Assembly: GCA_002309955.1 (NCBI GenBank)
Contig: DBXQ01000126.1
Coordinates: 3,155-36,353, forward strand
Reading direction: 5' to 3'
Source: Bacteroidales bacterium UBA1208
Lineage (GTDB): Bacteria > Bacteroidota > Bacteroidia > Bacteroidales > P3
DNA: 33,199 nt
Part shown: positions 8,101 to 16,517 of the stretch, in pieces
Numbering within the stretch: position 1 is the first letter of the stretch
Layout: the number at the start of each line of letters is the position of its first letter
Position numbers and translations under genes: made by a program
Notes under the pieces: generated by a model
The model's input: only the letters and a program-made list of their open reading frames with translations
Databases searched by the model: none
What the model was told of the DNA's origin: nothing

Positions 8101-9003
8101 GTGATTTCTATTTGCATACCGATATATAACCGAGACATGAGCGATACGGTGAGGGAGCTGGCCTCACAGATACGAAGCTTGGATGTGCCATGTGAGTTGA
8201 TATGTATCGACGATCACTCGGACAACCATTTTGCCGAGAAAAACAAACATCTGGGAGAGGCAGGGAAATATGTGGTGCTGGATGAAAATGTGGGTCGTGC
8301 CCGTATCCGCAATCTATTCTTGAAGTATGCAAGCTATGATTACCTACTGTTTTTGGACTGTGACTCACTGGTGACGGAAAATTTCTTATCGTGCTATGTC
8401 CGACTGCTGATGCATGAGAGAACTGCGAAAGTGGTATGCGGAGGTAGGGTGTATGACGCCAAGAGCGATGACAGGGAGCATCATTTGCGTTATGTGTACG
8501 GGGTAAAATGCGAGAGCCATACCGCAGAACAACGTAGGAAAAATCCATACCGCTCGTTTATGACTAATAATTTCATTGTGCACCGCGATGTGTTGAAAGA
8601 AGTTCCTTTCGATGAGCGTATCAGCCGCTATGGCCATGAGGATACGCTGTTCGGTTACAGGCTTATGCAACATAAGGTACCGATAGTTCATATCGACAAT
8701 CCTGTGATAAACGGCGATGTGGAGACAAACGAAGAGTTTATGCGTAAGACTGCTGACGGGGTGAAAAGTCTGGCCGATATATACCGCTGGATGAGCAATG
8801 ACAAGGAATTTGTGAAAGAGGTGTCGCTGCTTCGTTTCTACGACTGTACACAACGCTGGAAACTAAACAGGTGTATCTATTGTCTGTTCAAACTGGTGAA
8901 GCCGTGGATAGCGGAAGGATTGAAAAGTGGAGAAAGAGTGAACATGAAGTTGTTTGCCTTTTACAAATTAGGGCTGTTGATAGAAAATATTGGAGTACGG
9001 TAA
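8101..9003 (+). CDS. GT2-family glycosyltransferase (GT-A fold), GTG start
   Basis: The 300-residue protein starts directly with the first beta strand of a GT-A fold (MISICIPIYNRD), so the GTG start at 8101 fits the family and no better ATG lies upstream. Donor-binding acidic residues include IDD at 36-38, and the DxD-type motif is DCD at 86-88. The region NNFIVHRDVLKEVPFDERISRYGHEDTLFGYR (about 155-186) contains the ED acceptor-site motif of GT2 enzymes. No transmembrane segment is seen, so it is probably cytoplasmic or peripheral. It follows the PhnP-like gene by 24 bases. Substrate unknown. Confidence 0.87.
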   Translation: MISICIPIYNRDMSDTVRELASQIRSLDVPCELICIDDHSDNHFAEKNKHLGEAGKYVVLDENVGRARIRNLFLKYASYDYLLFLDCDSLVTENFLSCYVRLLMHERTAKVVCGGRVYDAKSDDREHHLRYVYGVKCESHTAEQRRKNPYRSFMTNNFIVHRDVLKEVPFDERISRYGHEDTLFGYRLMQHKVPIVHIDNPVINGDVETNEEFMRKTADGVKSLADIYRWMSNDKEFVKEVSLLRFYDCTQRWKLNRCIYCLFKLVKPWIAEGLKSGERVNMKLFAFYKLGLLIENIGVR

Positions 9004-9038
9004 GCGGCATATACGCCACGGAGAAGCGCAATGCCGCT
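9003..9038. repeat. Hairpin after the GT2 gene
   Basis: AGCGGCAT at 9003-9010 pairs perfectly with ATGCCGCT at 9031-9038 over a 20-base loop. It begins at the last base of the GT2 stop codon. No T-run follows, so a classical intrinsic terminator is not shown. The rest of the gap to 9159 holds the next promoter. Confidence 0.5.
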
Positions 9039-9134
9039 GCACTTGGTAGCTGAACCTACGCTTAAAGAAAAATAGGGTAGGGGATACTAAAAGGGCCAAA
9101 AGCTACGTTATTATTATAATTGAAACTTTTTTCG

Positions 9135-9142
9135 TATCTTTG
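9135..9142 (+). promoter_or_regulatory. -7 box for the DUF4199-GT2-ychF operon
   Basis: TATCTTTG matches TAnnTTTG, 17 bases before the DUF4199 start. The 20 bases at 9125-9144 are identical to those at 16466-16485 in front of another operon. A TTTG -33 box at standard spacing is not obvious. Confidence 0.7.
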
Positions 9143-9159
9143 CACTTGTAAAATAGAAG

Positions 9160-9747
9160 ATGGCAAGATTTTTTAGACGATATAAATCAAATATATACGG
9201 AAACTACCGAAAAGCATATTGCATCGATGGTGCTTTGACAGGCGTATGCATGTCGGTGACGATGGCAATAAGGGACTTGGTTGCAACAAAGCCAATGGCC
9301 ACGCCGGAGAACTATGTGACAGAGTTGATACTGCTGGTAGGCATATTATGGTCGACATACCAATACCGCAAACAACTGCCGGAAGGTAGGGTGACATTCA
9401 AAGAATTGATGTTGGTTGGATTAGGTATAGGGGTGGTAAGTGCATTGGTATATGGACTATGGGTATGGCTGAACTGCGGAGTGCTGAACACCAATATGGT
9501 GCAGTATTACAATGAACAGCGCATCGCAGTGATGGAGCCGAAGGAGCAAAGCGTCGCAGCTGCCATTGCCATAGAGAAAGTGAAAGCATACAACGCTGGC
9601 GACTGGGCCTTTATCGGAGGGTTCAGATCAGCGGTAATGAGCATTATCATATCTTTCTTCACCGCACTGATATTCAGAACCGAGAAAGGGGAAGTGGTGA
9701 CGAAAGGCAAACCAAAGGAAAACTCAAATCAAACTCAAAAAAAATAA
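9160..9747 (+). CDS. DUF4199 membrane protein
   Basis: The 195-residue protein has a basic N terminus (MARFFRRYKS) and about four membrane segments: near 22-40, 50-65, 82-105 and 155-175. The long loop between the last two is soluble. This fits DUF4199, a Bacteroidota family of unknown function. It is the first gene after a good promoter. Its stop TAA shares a base with the ATG of the GtrB-like glycosyltransferase, and DUF4199 genes are commonly paired with such enzymes. A role in moving or organising the lipid-linked sugar made by its partner is a reasonable inference, not shown. Confidence 0.8.
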   Translation: MARFFRRYKSNIYGNYRKAYCIDGALTGVCMSVTMAIRDLVATKPMATPENYVTELILLVGILWSTYQYRKQLPEGRVTFKELMLVGLGIGVVSALVYGLWVWLNCGVLNTNMVQYYNEQRIAVMEPKEQSVAAAIAIEKVKAYNAGDWAFIGGFRSAVMSIIISFFTALIFRTEKGEVVTKGKPKENSNQTQKK

Positions 9748-10685
9748 TGGATATTTCAATAGTTGTACCGCTATTTAACGAAGATGAATCGCTGCCCCAT
9801 CTGGCAGAGTGGATTGACCGAGTGATGACTGAACACCATTTCGACTATGAGGTAATAATGGTGGATGACGGAAGTAAGGACAAGTCATGGCAGGTAATAG
9901 AACAACTGCACGCCAATAATCCACGATATAAAGGGGTGAAATTTCGTCGCAATTATGGAAAGTCGGCAGCGCTCAATGTTGGATTCGGTCAGGCACAAGG
10001 CGATGTGGTTATTACCATGGATGCAGACTTGCAGGACAGTCCCGACGAAGTGCCGGAACTGTATCGGATGATAAAAGAGGATGGTTATGATTTGGTGAGT
10101 GGATGGAAGAAGAAGCGCTATGATTCGAAACTGGCCAAGAATATCCCCTCGAAATTCTTTAATTGGACTACACGCAAGATGAGCGGCATAAAGCTGCATG
10201 ACTTCAACTGCGGCTTGAAGGCGTATAGACACGATGTGGTAAAGAGTATCGAAGTGTATGGAGAGATGCACCGATATATCCCGGTGATTGCCAAGTGGGC
10301 AGGATTCAACAAGATAGGAGAGAAAGTAGTACAACACCGCAAACGCGAGTTCGGTGTAACGAAGTTTGGACTGAACCGTTTTGTGAACGGTTACCTCGAC
10401 CTGATGAGCATTATGTTTATGTCTAAATTCGGGAAACAGCCGATGCACTTCTTTGGACTGGTTGGCAGTGTGTCGTTCCTGCTCGGATTCATCGCTTTTA
10501 TAGTGGTGTGCGTGATGCGAATCTGTGGTCACATTTCGTTGACCAATAGTGTATGGTTCTATGTTTCGATGCTGTTCATCCTAATGGGAACGATGCTGTT
10601 TCTGTCCGGCTTCCTTGGAGAACTGATATGCCGCAACTCAACTACCCGAAACCAATATTTGATTGAAAAAGTAATAGAAAAATGA
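9747..10685 (+). CDS. GtrB/DPM1-like polyprenyl-phosphate glycosyltransferase
   Basis: This 312-residue GT2 enzyme probably transfers a sugar from a nucleotide donor to polyprenyl phosphate at the inner membrane. The N-terminal GT-A domain has MVDDGSKD (Asp40-Asp41) and ITMDADLQDSPDEVP with the DAD motif at 92-94. The stretch YGEMHRYIPVIAKWAGF is typical of the GtrB/ArnC/YfdH group. Two C-terminal membrane helices (about 232-255 and 268-295) anchor it. The gene overlaps DUF4199 by one base and ychF by four (ATGA), so the three are almost certainly co-translated. Sugar identity cannot be inferred. Confidence 0.92.
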   Translation: MDISIVVPLFNEDESLPHLAEWIDRVMTEHHFDYEVIMVDDGSKDKSWQVIEQLHANNPRYKGVKFRRNYGKSAALNVGFGQAQGDVVITMDADLQDSPDEVPELYRMIKEDGYDLVSGWKKKRYDSKLAKNIPSKFFNWTTRKMSGIKLHDFNCGLKAYRHDVVKSIEVYGEMHRYIPVIAKWAGFNKIGEKVVQHRKREFGVTKFGLNRFVNGYLDLMSIMFMSKFGKQPMHFFGLVGSVSFLLGFIAFIVVCVMRICGHISLTNSVWFYVSMLFILMGTMLFLSGFLGELICRNSTTRNQYLIEKVIEK

Positions 10686-11782
10686 GTCTACAATGTGGAA
10701 TAGTGGGTCTACCCAATGTGGGTAAATCAACCCTTTTCAACTGTCTGAGCAATGCCAAGGCTCAGGCTGCCAACTTTCCTTTCTGTACCATAGAGCCGAA
10801 TGTGGGCGTCATCACCGTTCCTGATGAACGTCTGGCCAAGTTGGTTGAAATGGAGCGTCCAGCATCGGTGGTTCCTGCTACAGTGGAGATTGTTGACATT
10901 GCCGGCCTTGTCAAAGGTGCATCTAAGGGTGAAGGCCTTGGTAATAAATTTTTGGCTGATATTCGCACGACGGATGCCATCATCCATGTGCTGCGCTGTT
11001 TTGACGATGACAATGTGACACATGTGGATGGAAGTGTCGACCCAATACGCGACAAACAGACGATTGATTTGGAATTGCAATTCAAGGATCTTGAGACAAT
11101 AGAGAACCGCTATGAAAAGGAGGTGAAAAAGGCCAAGGCCGGCGGCGATGCAAAAGCAAAAAAGCTGGTCGAGGTGATGGATCTCTACCGGGAGGCTCTG
11201 CTCAACGGTCGCAGTGCCCGCACCGTGGTATTGGAAGAAAGTCAAAAAGAAGCAGCCAAAGACCTTATGCTTCTAACTGCCAAGCCGATTCTTTATGTAT
11301 GCAATGTCGATGAAGCCTCTGTGGTTACAGGCAACAAATATGTTGATGCCGTGCGTGAGGCAGTGAAGGACGAGGGTGCCGAAGTTTTGGTAATTGGTGC
11401 GGGAATAGAGGCCGACATCGCTGAATTGGAGTCATACGAAGAAAAGCAGATGTTTCTTGAAGACCTTGGTTTGAAGGAGTCGGGAGTGAATCGGTTAATA
11501 AAAGCCGCCTATCGACTGCTGAACCTTCAGACATTCCTTACCGCAGGGCCAAAAGAATGCCGTGCATGGACTTTCAAAAAAGGAATGAAAGCACCTCAGA
11601 CAGCGGGAATTATCCACAGTGATTTTGAGCGGGGATTTATCCGTGCCGAAGTAATAAAATATGATGATTATGTCACGCTGGGCAGCGAAGCTAAATGCCG
11701 CGAGGCTGGCAAAATAGCCGTAGAGGGCAAGGATTATGTAGTTCAGGATGGTGATATTATGCACTTCCGCTTCAACGTGTAA
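10682..11782 (+). CDS. ychF: Redox-regulated ribosome-binding ATPase/GTPase YchF
   Basis: YchF (Ola1 family) is an Obg-related P-loop protein that prefers ATP, binds ribosomes and affects stress responses. The 366-residue sequence has Walker A GLPNVGKS at 9-16, switch II DIAGL at 72-76 and NVDE at 208-211, the family's substitute for the G4 NKxD motif. A coiled region lies at about 130-170 and a TGS domain at about 280-366. Length is normal. Its ATG overlaps the stop of the preceding glycosyltransferase, an unexpected operon partner for a translation factor. A 72-base gap without a visible terminator follows. Confidence 0.97.
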   Translation: MSLQCGIVGLPNVGKSTLFNCLSNAKAQAANFPFCTIEPNVGVITVPDERLAKLVEMERPASVVPATVEIVDIAGLVKGASKGEGLGNKFLADIRTTDAIIHVLRCFDDDNVTHVDGSVDPIRDKQTIDLELQFKDLETIENRYEKEVKKAKAGGDAKAKKLVEVMDLYREALLNGRSARTVVLEESQKEAAKDLMLLTAKPILYVCNVDEASVVTGNKYVDAVREAVKDEGAEVLVIGAGIEADIAELESYEEKQMFLEDLGLKESGVNRLIKAAYRLLNLQTFLTAGPKECRAWTFKKGMKAPQTAGIIHSDFERGFIRAEVIKYDDYVTLGSEAKCREAGKIAVEGKDYVVQDGDIMHFRFNV

Positions 11783-11854
11783 AACATTGTTGACATAAAT
11801 ACAATACCTGTCTACATATTCTGAACATCGGAAATCTGAAAAATCCTTAAAGAG

Positions 11855-14662
11855 GTGAAGAATAACACCCATAACAAGAAGTCATTACACCCGATACATA
11901 TACGGGAAGGTTTCTCTATGGTTTTTGTTCTTTGCCTTATAGTCATTAACACATCCTGTTCAACACAAAAGGCTACATGGTCTAATATTCAGTTTCATAA
12001 TATAACCACTCATTACAACATTTGGTGGAATGGAAATGAAAGCTTGAAAAAGGGTGTAACGCTGATGAACGAACGTGTGAAGGACGATTACACTCGTCTT
12101 CTGCCTGTATATAAAATGGGAACAAAAGAGGAGTGCATGTCGTTTAACCCCCAATTCGACCGAGCTATTGAGAAAAGCGTAAAGGGAATAAAAAAGCACA
12201 GCATTTTTGTCGATGGACAGGAGCATGTGCCTTATATTCCCAAATGCTATATGATGACTGCGTATGCCACTTTTTATAAACACGACTTTGTGACAGCGGC
12301 CAGCACATGCCAAATGCTTGCATCCCAATATGCGGGGACGGTCATTGGAGACGAGGCTGCAGTTCTTCAAGCTCGTTGTTCGTCGATGGATCTTCGATAC
12401 CGGGATGCTGAAAGTGCTTTAGATGAGCTTGTGACGGCTGATGGAAAGGGCAATTTTGCGTCGAGCCAACGCCTTAACCTCTATCTTGCAATGGCTGAAT
12501 GCACTTTGCCTCAGGAGAAGTACAAGAAGGGGGTTAATTTTCTTAAGATGGCTCTTGAGCAACACCCTTCACGTGAGCAGAAAGCCCGTATCTATTATAT
12601 CCTTGGCCAGATATACCAAGAACTTGACAAACGGCCAACTGCATCAAAGTATTACGAAAAGGCGTTGAAATGCGGCCCATCATATGAAATGGAATTCAAT
12701 GCCCGATTGAACATCGCCTCGTGTGCAGATTTGCAACACACAGACAGGGAAAAACTGGAGAGGCTTCTCGACAGAATGCTTAAGGACAAGAAAAATGAAG
12801 AATTCCAAGACCAAATATATTATGCCAAAGGCGAAATGTATGTGGGTATGCGGGAAATCAAGAGAGCATGCGAGGCATTCAAGACCTCATGTGCAGTGTC
12901 GAAAAGCAATCCTGCCCAAAAGGCTCGGTCAGCCATTCGGCTTGCCGGTATTCTGTACGACAGATTCCAGGACTACGACCTGGCGCAAATCTACTATGAC
13001 ACGGCTATGTCTATTATCAAACCTGACTATCCTCACTATGCCGACATCAAGTCTCGTTATGATTTGCTTTCATCTCTGGTGATAAACACACGCTTAATAG
13101 AACGAAATGACAGCCTGATAGCCGTCTCTCAACTTCCTCAAGACAAACTGACAAATCTGATTAACAACAAAATTGAAGAACTGAAAAAAGCAGAGGAGAA
13201 GGCAAAAGAAAGGGAGTTGCTGGAACAAATAGCAAACGATAACAAGTCGCAGCAAAACACACTGCAGGGAGATTGGTATTTCTACAACAGCAACACTGTA
13301 CAGAAAGGAAAAGAGACTTTTCATCAGCGTTGGGGAATGCGCAATCTCGAGGACTATTGGTTCCTGTCGTCAAAGGGATTACTGGGCATGAATATGTTGG
13401 CTCAACAAATCGGAAACGATCTGACCGATAGTTTGGATGTGGACGGAAACGAATTGTCTGAAAAAGAAGATGAGAAAAAGGACTCAACAGGAGTCAGACC
13501 CTCGGGTAACCCCAACGACCCACACGATATGGCATATTATTTGAAAGATTTGCCAAAGAATCAAGACGAGATAGACTCGATGATGAATGAAACATCAGTG
13601 AGTCTATTAAATGCTGCATATATTTTTTATGACGGAATACACAATCTGCCTAAGGCTTTGGAATGCTATCTGCGCATGTCCAATGATTTCACATCCAATA
13701 GTGAAATAGTGCAGGCTTTTTATATGCTTTATAAAATCTACGACCGTCAGGGCAACACTCCCAGTGCAAACTATTATCGCGACATGGTGCTTATGGGTTT
13801 CCCCGATAGCGACTTTGCCAACCTAATTCTTGATGAGGATTACTACAAAGAGATTATCCGACGCGGGCAAATTATAAAAGAGGACTACGACAATGTATAC
13901 AACCTTTATCGCAAGCATCGATATGAGTCGGTGTTAGCCAATGTCTCAAATGCCAAATTACTCTATGAGGGGAACCCAATGCTCGGTAAATTCCGTTATT
14001 GGGAAGGTCTATCATATGCAAAAATGGACAACAAGCCTGCTGCCATTTCCACCTTCCAAGATATTATCAAGGATTATCCCAAGGACGATACGCTCACGAC
14101 ATTAGCACAGAACCAATTGGCCTATCTGCTGGGCGAAGGAGGCAAATATATAGCCAACAGCGGTGGAGACGGTGACGAAGAGATAGACGATGGTTCTTCT
14201 GTAGGAACTTCGTCTACAAAAACCAATACCCGTCAGACTTCACGCAGCCAAGCCACAATCGACAATGACAAAGAGCTGCCAAGCGAAGCCCAACTTTTCC
14301 GCTATCGTGAAAACATGCCTCATACAGTCATCATCCTTGTCAAAGAAAAGAAAATCCGCGCCACTCATCTACAGAGCAAAATGGCCTCTTTCATCCTTAC
14401 TTTCTATTCCAACTCAGGTTATAAGACAGCACCCCTCATGTTCACCGATTCCACCCAAATGGTCACTGTGAACACTTTCAACAATGCCAACGAAGCCATG
14501 GACTTTGCCACCCACCTCCAAACAAGCGACGGACCTCTGACTGACTACAGTCCCGACGACTACCAAGTCTATGCCATATCCAAACAAAACTACGTGACCC
14601 TATACAACCGGAAACAAGTGGATGCATACAGATTGTTTTACGAAAAATATTACTTGAAATGA
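11855..14662 (+). CDS. SprE/PorW-type TPR lipoprotein (type IX secretion-associated)
   Basis: The 935-residue protein opens with a basic stretch, a hydrophobic segment and a lipobox-like NTSC, placing the lipidated Cys at 35. The mature N terminus NIQFHNITTHYNIWWNGNESLKKG closely resembles SprE/PorW, a lipoprotein needed for gliding and type IX secretion in other Bacteroidota. Several TPR-like helical repeats span about 130-460 and 580-740. A Lys/Glu-rich coiled region (about 430-460) and an acidic Ser/Thr-rich linker (about 765-800) follow. The C terminus YVTLYNRKQVDAYRLFYEKYYL also fits. The GTG start is chosen because it supplies the basic signal region; ATG at 11918 would leave an uncharged stub. 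The last four bases overlap the bactofilin start. No other por/spr gene is in the window. Confidence 0.85.
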   Translation: MKNNTHNKKSLHPIHIREGFSMVFVLCLIVINTSCSTQKATWSNIQFHNITTHYNIWWNGNESLKKGVTLMNERVKDDYTRLLPVYKMGTKEECMSFNPQFDRAIEKSVKGIKKHSIFVDGQEHVPYIPKCYMMTAYATFYKHDFVTAASTCQMLASQYAGTVIGDEAAVLQARCSSMDLRYRDAESALDELVTADGKGNFASSQRLNLYLAMAECTLPQEKYKKGVNFLKMALEQHPSREQKARIYYILGQIYQELDKRPTASKYYEKALKCGPSYEMEFNARLNIASCADLQHTDREKLERLLDRMLKDKKNEEFQDQIYYAKGEMYVGMREIKRACEAFKTSCAVSKSNPAQKARSAIRLAGILYDRFQDYDLAQIYYDTAMSIIKPDYPHYADIKSRYDLLSSLVINTRLIERNDSLIAVSQLPQDKLTNLINNKIEELKKAEEKAKERELLEQIANDNKSQQNTLQGDWYFYNSNTVQKGKETFHQRWGMRNLEDYWFLSSKGLLGMNMLAQQIGNDLTDSLDVDGNELSEKEDEKKDSTGVRPSGNPNDPHDMAYYLKDLPKNQDEIDSMMNETSVSLLNAAYIFYDGIHNLPKALECYLRMSNDFTSNSEIVQAFYMLYKIYDRQGNTPSANYYRDMVLMGFPDSDFANLILDEDYYKEIIRRGQIIKEDYDNVYNLYRKHRYESVLANVSNAKLLYEGNPMLGKFRYWEGLSYAKMDNKPAAISTFQDIIKDYPKDDTLTTLAQNQLAYLLGEGGKYIANSGGDGDEEIDDGSSVGTSSTKTNTRQTSRSQATIDNDKELPSEAQLFRYRENMPHTVIILVKEKKIRATHLQSKMASFILTFYSNSGYKTAPLMFTDSTQMVTVNTFNNANEAMDFATHLQTSDGPLTDYSPDDYQVYAISKQNYVTLYNRKQVDAYRLFYEKYYLK

Positions 14663-15003
14663 GCGAAAATGTAAATGGACTTATCAACACCATCACCGTC
14701 GGCACCTCTATTAAAGGCGATATACAGGCCAATGGTGATTTCCGCATGGATGGCACTTTGGAAGGAAACATCACACTTACAGGTAAATTGGTGATTGGCG
14801 AACAAGGCCACATCGTAGGCAACGTTGTCTGCCAGAATGCCAATGTTATCGGCATCATCGACGGCAATCTGTCGGTGAAAGAGTTCCTGACCCTTTATTC
14901 CACTTCTCGGGTAAAAGGCGACATTGTTGCCAACAAGTTGGCCATAGAACCAGGAGCCTATTTCACTGGAACATGCCACATGCTTGACGAATTATCCGAC
15001 TGA
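14659..15003 (+). CDS. Bactofilin (polymer-forming cytoskeletal protein)
   Basis: The 114-residue protein is a single bactofilin (DUF583) domain. It has a short polar N terminus, then regularly spaced beta-helix repeats such as TSIKGDIQANGDFRMDGTLEGNITLTGKL, with Gly and Val/Ile/Leu recurring about every six residues. Bactofilins self-assemble into filaments on the inner face of the membrane and position cell-wall or appendage machinery. Its ATGA overlap with the SprE-like gene and the nine-base gap to the kinase-RapZ gene imply coordinated production of the three. Confidence 0.95.
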   Translation: MSENVNGLINTITVGTSIKGDIQANGDFRMDGTLEGNITLTGKLVIGEQGHIVGNVVCQNANVIGIIDGNLSVKEFLTLYSTSRVKGDIVANKLAIEPGAYFTGTCHMLDELSD

Positions 15004-15012
15004 CAAACTGTC

Positions 15013-16431
15013 ATGACAAAAGAAGAGGAAATCAAACAGCTATACCGTGACTGGACTGGTGCCATCCCAGACGAGATTCTGTCGCTGGGGGCACATGGTA
15101 GTGCTCGACAATACTGGCGAATTATAAAAGAAGGAAAGAGTTGCATTGCCGCTTGGAACAACGATATCCGCGAGAACGAAGCTTTCTTCTATTACAGCAG
15201 AAATCTGGCTACCCGAGGCATTAACGTACCCGAGGTATTCGCCATCAGTTCTAACAGAAAATATTATCTTCAACAAGACCTTGGCGACACCACTTTATTC
15301 TCTCTCCTATATGACAAACAGCGAAAAGGATGTGGTTTCGACGCAAAGATTATGGCACTATACAAACAGGTGCTTTTCGACCTCGTAGCGATACAGACCT
15401 CAGGCCGGGATATGGATTTCAGCTATGCCTACCCACGCAGCGACTTCGATGCTCAATCCATCCAGTGGGATCTCAACTACTTTAAATACTGTTTTCTTAA
15501 GCTTCGTCACACACCCTTTGACGAAGAACTCTTGGAAAACGACTTCCAGACGCTAATCCACTATTTACTCAATACCGACTGTGGATTTTTCCTATATCGC
15601 GATTTCCAGACACGCAACATCATGCTGGTGAACGACAAACCTTACTACATCGACTTCCAAGGGGGTAGGAGAGGAGCTGCTCAATACGATGTGGCGTCAC
15701 TCCTCTATAGTTCCAAAAGCAATATCTCAGACCCTATACGCCAAGAATTACTCAGCTACTATATCCATTGTTTAGCCCAGCATGCAAACATTTCCATCGA
15801 CGATTTCCGTCAACGATTCTACGGCTATGCCCTTATCCGTATCATGCAGGCCATGGGTGCTTATGGCTATCGCGGTTATTTTGAACGCAAAGACTATTTT
15901 CTTGGCAGTATACCCCTTGCCGTAAACAACCTGCGTAGCATCATTGAGAGTCATCCACTACCCATAAAATTGCCACACCTCACACAAGTGTTCCACAACA
16001 TCATCGAACAGGAGAACACTCAATCCACTGCCATTCTTCATTCTGGTCTTCGAGTCACGGTAAACAGTTTTTCATATAAAAAAGGCATTCCCCAAGACCC
16101 ATCGGGTAATGGCGGAGGGTTTGTCTTCGACTGTCGTGCCCTGCCCAATCCAGGCCGTTATCCACAATATAAGACATATACAGGCAAAGACCGCCCAGTG
16201 ATAGAATTCCTTCAAGGAGACGTAGCAGTTGAACAATTCCTTGCTGCCGCCCAACAATTGGTTGGTGCCTCCATCACCAAATATTTGGAACGCAACTTTA
16301 CCAATCTGACCGTTAGTTTCGGATGCACTGGCGGTCAACACAGGTCGGTTTATTGTGCCGAACGGCTTTCTAAATGGATTACCGAAAATTTTAATTGTCA
16401 AGTAGTTACAAATCATATTGAGCAGCATTAG
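15013..16431 (+). CDS. APH-fold small-molecule kinase fused to a RapZ C-terminal domain
   Basis: The 472-residue protein has two parts. Residues 1 to about 330 are an aminoglycoside-phosphotransferase-like kinase, with catalytic loop LYRDFQTRNIML (Asp197, Asn202) and metal-binding YYIDFQGG (Asp214). Residues from about 343 to 470 match the C-terminal domain of RapZ, with VFDCRALPNPG (371-381) and FGCTGGQHRSV (436-446). The Walker A N-domain of true RapZ is absent. APH-fold relatives include AmgK, which phosphorylates MurNAc/GlcNAc at the anomeric carbon, and the RapZ C domain is known to bind small RNAs and glucosamine-6-phosphate. An amino-sugar kinase with a sensing domain is therefore an attractive inference, unproven here. 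No MurU-like partner gene is in the window. Confidence 0.85.
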   Translation: MTKEEEIKQLYRDWTGAIPDEILSLGAHGSARQYWRIIKEGKSCIAAWNNDIRENEAFFYYSRNLATRGINVPEVFAISSNRKYYLQQDLGDTTLFSLLYDKQRKGCGFDAKIMALYKQVLFDLVAIQTSGRDMDFSYAYPRSDFDAQSIQWDLNYFKYCFLKLRHTPFDEELLENDFQTLIHYLLNTDCGFFLYRDFQTRNIMLVNDKPYYIDFQGGRRGAAQYDVASLLYSSKSNISDPIRQELLSYYIHCLAQHANISIDDFRQRFYGYALIRIMQAMGAYGYRGYFERKDYFLGSIPLAVNNLRSIIESHPLPIKLPHLTQVFHNIIEQENTQSTAILHSGLRVTVNSFSYKKGIPQDPSGNGGGFVFDCRALPNPGRYPQYKTYTGKDRPVIEFLQGDVAVEQFLAAAQQLVGASITKYLERNFTNLTVSFGCTGGQHRSVYCAERLSKWITENFNCQVVTNHIEQH

Positions 16432-16475
16432 AAAAAATACTTCATACTTTTTTTTTTCACATCGTACTTTTTTCG

Positions 16476-16483
16476 TATCTTTG
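16476..16483 (+). promoter_or_regulatory. -7 box for the 16.5-22.9 kb operon
   Basis: TATCTTTG matches TAnnTTTG and sits inside a 20-base block (16466-16485) identical to the one before the DUF4199 operon. Transcription would start around 16488-16492, leaving a leader of about 28 bases. Confidence 0.72.
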
Positions 16484-16517
16484 CAAACTGATAGAATAAT
16501 AAAAACAATACTATATT

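Noticed and set aside
8871..9053. 60-residue plus-strand frame at the end of the GT2 gene
   Set aside because: It overlaps the GT2 gene out of frame, ends in a hairpin and has no conserved features.
15009..15018. TGTCATGACA palindrome over the kinase-RapZ start codon
   Set aside because: Ten-base palindromes are common by chance, and there is no second copy near it.
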